DNA of 64,000 nt from Streptomyces sp. BA2 (GCF_009769735.1 NZ_WSRO01000002.1:3360001-3424000); one strand, 5' to 3'. Positions 42,202-49,929 are shown, counted from the first letter of the stretch. Program-made: numbers and translations. Notes: generated by a model not told the origin, from the sequence alone.

Positions 42202-42207
42202 AGGGTA
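42202..42207 (-). promoter_or_regulatory. candidate -10 box of the leuS leader
   Basis: TACCCT (TANNNT pattern) on the minus strand, ending 6 bp before the leader-peptide ATG. No convincing -35 hexamer is seen 16-19 bp upstream. Confidence 0.5.
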
Positions 42208-42443
42208 CCGCAGCGCTCGCGCCGCCCGCGACGAGGTTCCCCCGCACCACTCCGCGCCGCCCCGAGGCCCACGGGAAGCCCGGCGCTCCACCTTTGGCCA
42301 AGGGTTACTCCGCGTACCGACCGCTATCGGGGCAACACCAAGATCGCATCGCGTTTAGATAACAACGCAATAACTCAAACCTCGTACTCACTGGTATGCG
42401 GCGACTTAGCATGCGGCGATCGAGCCATTTCGGAGTCGCCCCC

Positions 42444-43610
42444 ATGAACCCTCTGAATCCTCATCGCAAGAGCCGCGCAAGCCGCACCGACCGCAAGAGC
42501 CGTTCGTTCGCAGCATTCCCCGAACCAAGCAGAGCCACGCGTGGAGTCCTGACCACCGCCGCACTGCTGCTGATACCCCTGCTCGTGGTCATCGGGAGCG
42601 ACGCCTTCCGCGCCGCACTCGACTTCACCACCGGCGTCCTGTCCCTGGTCTCCCTGACCTCCGCCGTCGTCTGGGGCCTGGTCGCCACGGACCGGCTCTT
42701 CCTGCACTCCCGTCAGCGACTGCTCGCCCAGGCCGTGCACCGGGCCACCGCCGTCGCCTCCATCGGTTTCCTCCTGCTCCACGCCACCATCAAGCTCGCG
42801 CTCGACCACGTCTCTCCGGTCGGCGCCCTCATCCCCTTCGGGCTCGGCTTCTCCGGCAGCGACGGGCTCATCGGCCTCGGCTCGCTCGCCGGGCTCCTCA
42901 TGGTGGTCACAGGCGTCACCGGGGCCCTGCGCAGCGCCTTCGCCTCGCCGGCCCAGGTCGCGTCGCGCTGGCGCGCGCTGCACATGCTCGCCTACCCGGC
43001 CTGGTGTTCGGCGCTGATCCACGGCCTGTACGCGGGACGCCCGCCCAGCGCGTGGGTGACCGCCCTGTACTGCCTCTGCCTGGTCGCCGTCGCGGGCGCG
43101 GTCGCGTTGCGCGCCGCCCCGCTCCCGATCAAGCGGAAGGTGGCCGCCCGGATCCTTGCCCTCCTCGAAACCGAGGGCAGGGCCCGCAACAGAGAGCCCG
43201 TCCGCCGGGACACCACCGAGTCCCCGCTCCCCGGCACGGCCGCCGCTCCCGGCCGTGCCCCCGAACCCGGGCCCGACCCGACCCCGGTGGTCGGCATCGC
43301 GGCGGCCTACCGCGTCCTCGCCTCCAGCAACCAGCCCACGGAGGTCCTGCCGCTCACCGACCCCCCGCCGCCCCGCTGGCCGTCCCCGTCCCCGCCTCCC
43401 CCGGCCGAGGCCCCTCACATCCCGTACGACACCGCGTACGACTACGACACCACGTACGACCCGCCGTACGGCGCGGCCCACAACCCCCCGTACGAGGCCC
43501 CGTACCAAGCCCCGTACGACAGCGGCCCCGCCACTGAACCGCTGCCCCACACCTTCCAGGCGCCGAGTTCGGGCGAGCCCTGGAACGCCGCCACCGGAGG
43601 CCCCAAGTGA
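42444..43610 (+). CDS. cytochrome-b-like membrane protein
   Basis: A 388-residue protein with about five to six membrane helices in residues 30-235 and a disordered Pro-rich tail with Pro-Tyr repeats. Two helices carry His pairs spaced as in b-type haem proteins: HRATAVASIGFLLLHAT and LHMLAYPAWCSALIHG. This suggests a ferric-reductase-like or cytochrome b transmembrane domain. The ATG at 42444 has GGAG 8 nt upstream; an in-frame ATG at 42396 is less likely. The stop overlaps the GTG of the next gene (GTGA), a NuoF/ferredoxin-like protein, so the two probably form an electron-transfer pair across the membrane. Haem binding is inferred. Confidence 0.85.
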   Translation: MNPLNPHRKSRASRTDRKSRSFAAFPEPSRATRGVLTTAALLLIPLLVVIGSDAFRAALDFTTGVLSLVSLTSAVVWGLVATDRLFLHSRQRLLAQAVHRATAVASIGFLLLHATIKLALDHVSPVGALIPFGLGFSGSDGLIGLGSLAGLLMVVTGVTGALRSAFASPAQVASRWRALHMLAYPAWCSALIHGLYAGRPPSAWVTALYCLCLVAVAGAVALRAAPLPIKRKVAARILALLETEGRARNREPVRRDTTESPLPGTAAAPGRAPEPGPDPTPVVGIAAAYRVLASSNQPTEVLPLTDPPPPRWPSPSPPPPAEAPHIPYDTAYDYDTTYDPPYGAAHNPPYEAPYQAPYDSGPATEPLPHTFQAPSSGEPWNAATGGPK

Positions 43611-45202
43611 ACGCGTCGCTGCCCGACGTCCCCGAAGTCCGAGTCGTCGGGCTTCCGCTCCTGACCTCGGGCTTCGATCTGGTCGAGCGCCTCGATCTGG
43701 CGATGCACCTGAAGGTGCACGGCCCGCTCGAACCGATGGCCGGGGAGTCCCTCGCCACCCTCTCCGAGGCCATCTCGCTGCGCGGCAGGGGCGGCGCGGG
43801 CTTCCCCTTCGCCAAGAAGCTGCGCTCGGTCGCCGACGCGGCGATACGTCGCGGCGTGCGCCCCGTGGTCGTCATCAACGGCAGCGAGGACGAACCCGCC
43901 TGCCGCAAGGACACCGTCCTGATCAACCGCGCCCCGCACCTCATCCTCGACGGCGCTCTCCTTGCCGCCGAGGCCCTGGGCGCCCGCACGCTCGTCGTGG
44001 GCGTGACCCGGGACTCCACCGAGTCCTCGATGCTCGCGGCGCTCGCCGAGCGCGGCCTGACCAACCGGCGCGGATCGAGCATCCGCGCGCGCGTGCAGCG
44101 CAATCCGGTGCGCATGGTGACCGGCGAATCGTCGGCGTTGGTGCGCTCGGCGGACGGCGGCCCGCCCATGCCGCCGGGGCGCAAGGTGCACACCTCCGAC
44201 TCCGGAGTGGGCGGCGCGCCCACGCTGCTGTCCAACGCGGAGACCTTCGCCCAGCTCGCGGTCGCCGCCCGGATCGGCCCCGACCGCTACTGCCGCACCG
44301 GCCTGCGGGACGAGCCGGGCACGGTGCTGCTCACCGTCTCCGGAGCCGTCGCCAGACCCATGGTGGTCGAGGTCCCCACGGGAGTGCCCTTGCGGTACGT
44401 CCTGCAGCTGGCCGGCGCCCCGCCGCTCCCCCAGGGTGTCCTGACGGGCGGCTATCACGGCAAGTGGCTCGACGCGGTCACCGCTCATGACGCGGTCGTC
44501 TCACGCGCCTCCCTGGAGGCCTGCGGCGGCGCGCTCGGCGCGGGCGCGATCCTGCCGATCGGCGCCGGGACCTGCCCGCTCGGGGAGGCACTGCATGTGG
44601 CGAACTGGCTGGCCTCCGAGAGCTCGGGACAGTGCGGCCCCTGCTACCTGGGCCTTCCCGCGGCGGCCCGCGGACTCGCCGACGTCCTGGACGGCGGCGG
44701 TCCCACCGCCCTTGAGGCGCTGCGCGAGGTGACACGGGCCGTGAAGCGACGCGGCGCCTGCAAGCACCCCGACGGTACGGCGGCCTTCATCGAGTCCACG
44801 ATCACCGCGTTCACGGACGACCTCGCCGCGCACGTCCTGGGCGGCGGCTGCGGCCGCCCCGTGGAGGGCGTCCTGCCGCTCCAGGCGGAAACCCCGCAGG
44901 GCGAGGCCCCCAGTGGCCGCAGGCTGGCCGTCGACTGGACGCTCTGCCAGGGCCACGGGCTGTGCGCGGACATCGTCCCCGAGCTGATCCAGCTGGGCCC
45001 CGACGGCTTCCCCGGAGTAGCGGAAGCGTCCGTACCGCGGTACTCCGAAGCGCGTGCCGAGCGTGCCGTACGCCGCTGCCCCGCGCTCGCCCTGCGCATC
45101 GAGGAGGACCCGTCCGTGCCCTCGCCGCGCACGGCACTGCCGCTCGCACTGCCGCCGGGCAGAGGCCGTGGCCGCAGGGCGCTCGGCAGCGGACGTCAGT
45201 GA
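43607..45202 (+). CDS. NuoF-like flavo-iron-sulfur protein with C-terminal ferredoxin domain
   Basis: A 531-residue protein related to the NuoF subunit of complex I but separate from a nuo operon. The FMN site RGRGGAGFPFAKKL lies near residue 62, the nucleotide-side NGSEDEPACRKD near 92, an SLBB domain near 240-300, and an iron-sulfur region with SSGQCGPC near 345 and GACKHPDG near 390. The first Cys of the usual ESCGxCxPC is Ser here. A C-terminal 3Fe-4S-type ferredoxin follows (CQGHGLC, then CPALA, about 445-505). It is coupled by GTGA overlap to the cytochrome-b-like gene, suggesting a small redox module. Donor and acceptor are unknown. Confidence 0.88.
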   Translation: MNASLPDVPEVRVVGLPLLTSGFDLVERLDLAMHLKVHGPLEPMAGESLATLSEAISLRGRGGAGFPFAKKLRSVADAAIRRGVRPVVVINGSEDEPACRKDTVLINRAPHLILDGALLAAEALGARTLVVGVTRDSTESSMLAALAERGLTNRRGSSIRARVQRNPVRMVTGESSALVRSADGGPPMPPGRKVHTSDSGVGGAPTLLSNAETFAQLAVAARIGPDRYCRTGLRDEPGTVLLTVSGAVARPMVVEVPTGVPLRYVLQLAGAPPLPQGVLTGGYHGKWLDAVTAHDAVVSRASLEACGGALGAGAILPIGAGTCPLGEALHVANWLASESSGQCGPCYLGLPAAARGLADVLDGGGPTALEALREVTRAVKRRGACKHPDGTAAFIESTITAFTDDLAAHVLGGGCGRPVEGVLPLQAETPQGEAPSGRRLAVDWTLCQGHGLCADIVPELIQLGPDGFPGVAEASVPRYSEARAERAVRRCPALALRIEEDPSVPSPRTALPLALPPGRGRGRRALGSGRQ

Positions 45203-45223
45203 ACCGTCGTCGAGACACAGATA

Positions 45224-45252
45224 AGCGGGCCACCCGATCCGGGTGGCCCGCT
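45224..45252. terminator. perfect 12-bp hairpin between NuoF-like gene and tRNA-Ala copy 1
   Basis: Arms 45224-45235 and 45241-45252 with a 5-nt loop. It can terminate both the plus-strand NuoF-like gene and the minus-strand tRNA. Confidence 0.8.
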
Positions 45253-45261
45253 CTCATCTGC

Positions 45262-45340
45262 TGTGGAGCTAAGGAGAATTGAACTCCTGACCTCCTGCAT
45301 GCCATGCAGGCGCTCTACCAACTGAGCTATAGCCCCTTGC
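45262..45340. repeat. 79-bp direct repeat containing tRNA-Ala, copy 1
   Basis: Identical to 49723-49801; the flanks on both sides differ. Confidence 0.85.
45264..45336 (-). tRNA. tRNA-Ala (GGC), copy 1
   Basis: A 73-nt cloverleaf on the minus strand: acceptor GGGGCTA with TAGCTCC plus discriminator A, D arm AGCTCAGTTGGTAGAGC, anticodon stem CCTGC/GCAGG with loop ATGGCAT (anticodon GGC), and T arm GGAGTTCAATTCTCC. CCA is not encoded. It reads GCC, the main Ala codon in high-GC genomes. A TAATGT -10-like box lies at about 45373-45378 upstream. Confidence 0.96.
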
Positions 45341-45433
45341 CTGTCCGCCCGGTTTCCCCGGCGGCTCCGCCAACATTACACGGTCCTCCCCGTGCTCCAC
45401 CAAATCGTTTCCGGTCTGTACGGATACGGCCGG

Positions 45434-45439
45434 TACTGT
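45434..45439 (+). promoter_or_regulatory. candidate -10 box of a leaderless GT87 transcript
   Basis: TACTGT fits TANNNT and ends 8 bp before the GTG at 45448; no Shine-Dalgarno is present. Confidence 0.4.
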
Positions 45440-45447
45440 CAGCCTTC

Positions 45448-46713
45448 GTGACCGTGATCGCGCTTGTCGGCGCCCGCCACCGCGTGCCCCTCGCCGCCGG
45501 GGTGTGCCTGCTCTCCTTCACGGCCTTCTGGCTCGCGCAGCGCGCCGCGGACGTCTCGATGATCGACTTGATGGTCTACCGCGCCGAGGGCGAGACCGTG
45601 CGCGCGGGCGGCGATCTCTACGCGCTGCGCACCACCGAGGCCCATCTGCCCACCACCTACCCGCCGTTCGCCGCCCTGCTGTTCACTCCGCTGACGCTCC
45701 TGGACACGGCGGACATGCGCACGCTGGCGACGCTGGGGAATCTGCTCCTCCTGGTGACCTTCACGCACCTCGCTCTCCGTCTCGTCGGACCCGTCCCGCA
45801 CATCGGGCACGCGCGCGTGGAGACCGTCCCGCGCATGGAGGCCGCCCTGTGGGTGTCCGCGCTCGCGGTCTGGGCCGAGCCGGTGTGGACGACCCTGCGG
45901 TACGGCCAGATCAATCTGCTGCTCGCCGTCCTGGTCCTGTGGGACCTGTCCCGGCGCCCCGGCCACCGCTGGGCGGGCCTCGGCATCGGCATCGCGGCCG
46001 CGGTCAAGCTCACTCCCGCGCTCTTCGCGGTGTTCCTGCTGATCACCGGTGCCGCCGAGGCCGTGCGGCGGGGGCAGTGGCGCGTACCCGTGCGCCGTGC
46101 GTGCGTGGCGGCCGTCTCGTTCGCCGGCGCGACGCTGCTCGCGGCCGCCGTCCTGCCGTACGACTCCCGGCGCTTCTGGACCCGGATGGTCTTCGAGGCG
46201 GGCCGGGTCGGGCTTCCCGAGGACACCGCGAACCAGTCACTGCGCGGGGTCCTCGCACGGCTCCTGCACACCACGGAGCCCGGCATCTGGTGGGCGGTGG
46301 CCGCGGCGGCGGCCGGCGTGCTCGGGCTCGCGGTCGCGGTGCGCGAGGCGCTGCGTGGGGAGCGCGCGAGGGCGGCGGTGAGCTGCGCGGCGACGGCGCT
46401 CCTCGTCAGCCCGGTGTCGTGGTCGCACCACTGGGTGTGGTGCGTGCCGATGGCCCTGCTCGTGTGGACCGAGGCGGTGCGCCGGGGCGGCCGGGCCCGG
46501 TGGGCGGCCACCGGCGCCGTGGTCCTCGTCTTCTGTTCGTACGCCCTGTGGTGGGTTCCGCACGGCGTGGGGCGGCTTGAACTCGGCCAGAATTATGGCG
46601 AGATGACGTTGTCCGCCCTCTACGTAGGGACCGCTTTCGCGTTCCTGCTGCAAGGAGCCGGACGCCGCACCCGCCTGTGGATCAAGCGAGATCAAGCCGT
46701 GGCGAAGGAGTAG
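45448..46713 (+). CDS. GT87 family (DUF2029) membrane glycosyltransferase
   Basis: A 421-residue integral membrane protein with about ten hydrophobic helices and the GT87 pattern seen in polyprenyl-phosphate-mannose-dependent mannosyltransferases: MIDLMVYRAEG with the catalytic Asp in the first loop, TYPPFAALLFTPL near residue 70, LRYGQINLLLAVLV near 150 and SWSHHWVWCVPM near 330. It probably adds a sugar to a lipid-linked glycan or glycolipid on the outer face. The GTG at 45448 lies outside the tRNA gene and follows a -10-like box. Its 3' end overlaps the convergent small zinc-protein gene by 22 bp. Confidence 0.87.
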   Translation: MTVIALVGARHRVPLAAGVCLLSFTAFWLAQRAADVSMIDLMVYRAEGETVRAGGDLYALRTTEAHLPTTYPPFAALLFTPLTLLDTADMRTLATLGNLLLLVTFTHLALRLVGPVPHIGHARVETVPRMEAALWVSALAVWAEPVWTTLRYGQINLLLAVLVLWDLSRRPGHRWAGLGIGIAAAVKLTPALFAVFLLITGAAEAVRRGQWRVPVRRACVAAVSFAGATLLAAAVLPYDSRRFWTRMVFEAGRVGLPEDTANQSLRGVLARLLHTTEPGIWWAVAAAAAGVLGLAVAVREALRGERARAAVSCAATALLVSPVSWSHHWVWCVPMALLVWTEAVRRGGRARWAATGAVVLVFCSYALWWVPHGVGRLELGQNYGEMTLSALYVGTAFAFLLQGAGRRTRLWIKRDQAVAKE

Positions 46714-46925
46714 AAGCGCTTGAGTGTGCAGTGTTCGTCGAGCAGCCGGCCATAGATCGGCTCCCCTTCGAGTTCGCGGTACGTCTCGATGGGGTCGCCC
46801 TTTATGATCAGCGCCCGCGCGCACTCCTCGCACCAGTACTGGTAGTCCGGGTTGACGGGTTCCATGTCGCGGACGATCGGCGTACCACTGCCGCACCAGT
46901 CGCACTTCCGCCTGTGTGCACCCAT
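46692..46925 (-). CDS. small Cys-rich (zinc-binding) protein
   Basis: A 77-residue protein with two CxxC pairs (CDWC near residue 8 and CEEC near 31), probably one zinc site, followed by a helical acidic region. I recognise no named family; function is unknown. The ATG at 46925 has GGAG 7 nt upstream, while a TTG at 46928 is less likely. It follows the other small zinc-ribbon gene with 3 bp between stop and ATG, so they are co-transcribed. Its 3' end overlaps the convergent glycosyltransferase gene. Confidence 0.8.
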   Translation of the reverse strand: MGAHRRKCDWCGSGTPIVRDMEPVNPDYQYWCEECARALIIKGDPIETYRELEGEPIYGRLLDEHCTLKRFYSFATA

Positions 46926-46928
46926 CAA

Positions 46929-47120
46929 TCAGCTCCAGCTGTGGCCGCAGGCCGTGCACACGTACGAGACACCGCCGTTGTCGCCGAGAACTTGGGCGAC
47001 ATGGGACGAACCGCAGGACGGACAGGTGAGGAGGGCGATCGCTGCGAAGGGAGAGGCAGCGCGTCGCGGCGCGGCCACTGCGACGGGGCCCTCGGCCCCA
47101 TCGAGGATGCTCGAAGGCAT
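46929..47120 (-). CDS. small zinc-ribbon protein
   Basis: A 63-residue protein ending in a zinc ribbon with CPSCG near residue 42 and CTACGHSW at the C terminus. The fold resembles the TFIIS-like ribbons that contact RNA polymerase or nucleic acid, but no function can be assigned. The ATG at 47120 is preceded by GGGAGGGAG, an excellent ribosome site; longer frames upstream are noise. It is co-transcribed with the next small Cys-rich gene and lies downstream of the MFS gene on the same strand. Confidence 0.8.
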   Translation of the reverse strand: MPSSILDGAEGPVAVAAPRRAASPFAAIALLTCPSCGSSHVAQVLGDNGGVSYVCTACGHSWS

Positions 47121-47206
47121 CGCTCTCCCTCCCGTCGGGTCACATTCGGTGGTCTGGTGCGGTCCCCTTCCGGCTGTCCGATTCTGCCACGGCCTGAGCG
47201 ACCCGG

Positions 47207-48709
47207 TCAGCGACGCCGTCGTACCAGTCCGGACACGGCGCCCAGTGCGGCCACCCCGGCCAGGGCGTACGCGCACACCAGAAGCGCGTCCGCGGATGAA
47301 TACGCCTCCGGAGCCCCTTGTGACTCAAGCCGGTTGAGGAAAAGTGCGCCGTAACACGCCACGCCGATCAGCTGGCCGAGCTGCGCGACCGTCGAGAGGA
47401 GGCCGCTGGCGTCCGCTGCGTCCTCGGGCCGCACCGTGGAGAGCGCCCGGGTCAGCGTGGGGCTGAACCCGAGGGAGAGACCGGCGCCGATACCCACGAA
47501 GGCGACATACAGCCACGGTCCGCCTTCCCCGCCGTCCCGAAGCAGCACACCCACGGCGACCGCCGAGACCGCGGTGAGCGTGAACCCGCCGGGAATCAGT
47601 ACCCGTTGGAGCACCGCCGGCCAGTGCCGCCACGTCAGGCCGACCACGCCGAAGACCACCGCGGTCGGCGCGAACGTCAGCCCCGCGCGCAGCGCGCTGT
47701 AGCCGAGCCCGCCCTGGACGTGCAGCGTGAGCACGAACAGGAAGCCCGCGTTGACCCCCATCACCGCGGCGATCCGGAAGACCGCGAGGCCCATGCCGGG
47801 GATGCGCAGGACCCCCGGCGCGATCAGCGGCGCACCGCCGCCGCGGGCGAGCCGGGACTCGTACGCGCGGAAGAGGGCGAAGAGCACCGCCGCGGAGCCC
47901 ATCGAGAGCCAGGACCACAGCGGCCAGCCCTCCTGCTGCCCGAGCACCAGCGGCACGGTGAGCAGCGAGACGACGGCACCGAGCAGCACGAGCCCCGGCA
48001 GATCGAGCCCACGCGCGCGTGGCCCCTGCCCCGGCTCCCGGGCGGCGTCACGCGGCAGCACACGCCCCGCCGTGATCAGCAGGACCACGCCGACCGGCAC
48101 GTTCACCAGGAACACCGGTCGCCATCCCGTGCCGAACAGATCGGCGCTGACCAGAACCCCGCCGAGCACCTGCCCAGCCGCGGCCCCGACGGCGAGCACG
48201 GCCGAGTACGCGCCGAGCGCCTTCGTCCGCGCCTCGCCGGTGAAGTTGCGCTGGATCAGACTGAGCACCTGCGGGATGAGCAGCGCCGAACCCGCACCCT
48301 GCAAAAGCCGGAAGGCGATCAACTCGCCAGTGCCCTGACTGAGTCCACAGGCGAGCGACGCCACGGTGAAGACCGCGAGGCCCAAGAGGTAGACGCGACG
48401 GTGCCCGAGGCGGTCACCGAGCCGCGCGCCGGTGATCAGGAACACGGCGTACGTAATGGTGTATCCGGCGATCACCAGCTGCAACCCGGCGCCGGACGTG
48501 CCCAGTTCGGTGCGGATGGTGGGCGCCGCGACATTGACGATGAAGACGTCGAGCAGCGCCATGAACTGCGCGGCGATGAGGACCGCGAGCAGCCGCCCGG
48601 GGCGATTGTCAGTGCCGGGGGCTTTACTGAACGCAGGGTCCGCATCAGGGCTCGAACCAGCGGGATCCGCCGCGCCGGACGGGGTGGTGGACGGGGTGGT
48701 CGTTGTCAT
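47207..48709 (-). CDS. MFS exporter, DHA2 (EmrB/QacA) family
   Basis: A 500-residue proton-coupled drug or metabolite exporter with about 14 membrane helices. Typical motifs: LLDVFIVNVAAPTI in helix 1, the motif A loop GARLGDRLGHRRVY near residue 95, and motif C-like GAAAGQVLGGVL near 170. The ATG at 48709 is followed by a Thr/Pro/Ser-rich cytosolic lead. It is divergent from an XRE regulator, with a 94-bp shared promoter region containing a TGCTG-N7-CAGCA inverted repeat, suggesting local control by that regulator. Substrate unknown. Confidence 0.92.
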   Translation of the reverse strand: MTTTTPSTTPSGAADPAGSSPDADPAFSKAPGTDNRPGRLLAVLIAAQFMALLDVFIVNVAAPTIRTELGTSGAGLQLVIAGYTITYAVFLITGARLGDRLGHRRVYLLGLAVFTVASLACGLSQGTGELIAFRLLQGAGSALLIPQVLSLIQRNFTGEARTKALGAYSAVLAVGAAAGQVLGGVLVSADLFGTGWRPVFLVNVPVGVVLLITAGRVLPRDAAREPGQGPRARGLDLPGLVLLGAVVSLLTVPLVLGQQEGWPLWSWLSMGSAAVLFALFRAYESRLARGGGAPLIAPGVLRIPGMGLAVFRIAAVMGVNAGFLFVLTLHVQGGLGYSALRAGLTFAPTAVVFGVVGLTWRHWPAVLQRVLIPGGFTLTAVSAVAVGVLLRDGGEGGPWLYVAFVGIGAGLSLGFSPTLTRALSTVRPEDAADASGLLSTVAQLGQLIGVACYGALFLNRLESQGAPEAYSSADALLVCAYALAGVAALGAVSGLVRRRR

Positions 48710-48757
48710 GGCACCGAGCGTGACGGCGAGTTGGTACGGGTAACGAGAGCCCGCTGA

Positions 48758-48774
48758 TGCTGGTACTGGCAGCA
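48758..48774. promoter_or_regulatory. candidate operator between MFS and XRE genes
   Basis: An inverted repeat TGCTG-N7-CAGCA centred in the 94-bp divergent promoter region. It is the only symmetrical site seen there and may bind the XRE regulator. Confidence 0.35.
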
Positions 48775-48803
48775 CCTGGCAAGGCCCGGGGCGAGGGCCG
48801 ACG

Positions 48804-49733
48804 ATGGGGGATGTGACAACGATGGGGACGACTCAGCGACGCAGGCCGGAGCTCGCCGCCTTCCTGCGCGGCCGCAGGGCCAGGGTGACACCGGCCGACG
48901 TGGGCATGCCGCCGGGCCTGCGCCGCCGCACGCCCGGCCTGCGCCGCGAGGAAGTCGCCCAGCTCTCCGGAGTCGGCGTCACCTGGTACACGTGGCTGGA
49001 GCAGGGCCGCCCGATCAACGCCTCGGCGCAGGTCCTGGACGCCGTGGCGCGAACGCTCCGCCTCGACAAGCCGGAGCGCGAGCATCTGTACCACCTGGCC
49101 GAGGTTCCGTACGAGCCCGACCGCAGGACCTCGTCCCCCGCGGCCGTCGGCCCGGAGATCCAGGGCATCATCGACGCCCTCGACCCCCACCCGGCAGTGG
49201 TCTACAACGAGCGGTACGACATCCTCGCCACCAACCCCGCCTACCGGGACCTGTTCTTCGTCCCGCAGCTTGAGGCCTTCGGGGCGCCGAACGTGCTGTG
49301 GACGCTGTTCATCGCGCCCGACCCCGTCTGTCCGCTGGTCTTCCGCGACGAGGAGCTGCCGGTGATGGTGGCGACGCTGCGCAGTTCGTACGGACGGCAT
49401 GTGGGCGAGCCCGCCTGGGAGGAGTTCATACGCCGCCTGTCCGCCGCCAGCGCGCACTTCGCCGAGCTGTGGGAGAGCGGCGACGTGGCGCCGCCGGGGC
49501 CGCGTGTGAAGACGTTCCGGCACGAGGCGGTCGGAGAGCTGCGGATGACGTCGGTCTCGCTGTCCATCAACGGCATGCCGGAGTGCAGGATCGTCGCGTA
49601 CACCCCGGACGACGAGGAGAGCCGCGCGCGGGCGGCCGAGCTGCGCGGGCTCAGACCCCCGGAAGCGGAAGGACCTGCGGGAACGAAAGGATCCCGCCCT
49701 CTGATGAGGACGGGATCCGGATTGTGGAGCTAA
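48804..49733 (+). CDS. XRE-family regulator with MmyB-type ligand domain
   Basis: A 309-residue regulator. An N-terminal helix-turn-helix (about 15-85) contains RTPGLRREEVAQLSGVGVTWYTWLEQGR, typical of the MmyB/XRE group. A ligand-binding domain (about 110-265) includes YNERYDILATNPAYRDLF. Such proteins usually repress or activate a neighbouring gene, here the divergent MFS exporter. ATG at 48804; an ATG at 48822 is also in frame. The 3' end is odd: the last codons contain a hairpin and the stop codon lies inside tRNA-Ala copy 2, so the final ~20 residues may be recently acquired read-through sequence. Confidence 0.9.
   Translation: MGDVTTMGTTQRRRPELAAFLRGRRARVTPADVGMPPGLRRRTPGLRREEVAQLSGVGVTWYTWLEQGRPINASAQVLDAVARTLRLDKPEREHLYHLAEVPYEPDRRTSSPAAVGPEIQGIIDALDPHPAVVYNERYDILATNPAYRDLFFVPQLEAFGAPNVLWTLFIAPDPVCPLVFRDEELPVMVATLRSSYGRHVGEPAWEEFIRRLSAASAHFAELWESGDVAPPGPRVKTFRHEAVGELRMTSVSLSINGMPECRIVAYTPDDEESRARAAELRGLRPPEAEGPAGTKGSRPLMRTGSGLWS
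49689..49718 (-). terminator. hairpin downstream of tRNA-Ala copy 2
   Basis: GGATCCCG (49689-49696) and CGGGATCC (49711-49718) pair, with an inner 3-bp extension. It lies 6 nt beyond the tRNA 3' end on the minus strand and inside the XRE coding sequence. Confidence 0.7.
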
Positions 49734-49801
49734 GGAGAATTGAACTCCTGACCTCCTGCATGCCATGCAGGCGCTCTACCAACTGAGCTATAGCCCCTTG
49801 C
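49723..49801. repeat. 79-bp direct repeat containing tRNA-Ala, copy 2
   Basis: Identical to 45262-45340. Confidence 0.85.
49725..49797 (-). tRNA. tRNA-Ala (GGC), copy 2
   Basis: Same 73-nt sequence as copy 1, with anticodon GGC. The 3' end overlaps the last 9 bases of the convergent XRE gene, including its TAA. A good promoter lies upstream at 49833-49862. Confidence 0.96.
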
Positions 49802-49832
49802 GTTCCTCCCGCTCGGCGGGCGAACAAGAAGA

Positions 49833-49862
49833 ACTTTAGCCTGCGACGAGCCGGAATGTGAA
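49833..49862 (-). promoter_or_regulatory. promoter of tRNA-Ala copy 2
   Basis: On the minus strand TTCACA (49857-49862) and TAAAGT (49833-49838) are separated by 18 bp, close to the vegetative TTGACA/TATAAT pattern, 36 bp upstream of the mature tRNA. Confidence 0.6.
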
Positions 49863-49929
49863 ATCCGGGTGACGGGCCCTCCCGGGCCCTGTGACCAGCG
49901 GCTCTCGCACCCGCCCGGCCCAGGGCGGA

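Larger units (their letters stand above)
42030..42443. other. 414-bp non-coding region: leuS leader and divergent promoter region
   Basis: Bases 42030-42207 hold the leuS leader (peptide, two hairpins, -10 box). Bases 42208-42443 form the upstream region of the divergent membrane-protein gene, including a duplicated ATGCGGCGA 9-mer (42396-42404 and 42411-42419). I see no further gene and no T-box features. Confidence 0.75.

Noticed and set aside
42030..42207. T-box riboswitch for leuS
   Set aside because: No T-box consensus or specifier stem-loop is visible; the leader peptide with Leu codons explains the terminator better.
45262..49801. Integrated mobile element between the two tRNA-Ala genes
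   Set aside because: No integrase, excisionase, transposase or replication gene is present; only the direct repeats support it, so it is reported as a finding but not as a mobile element.
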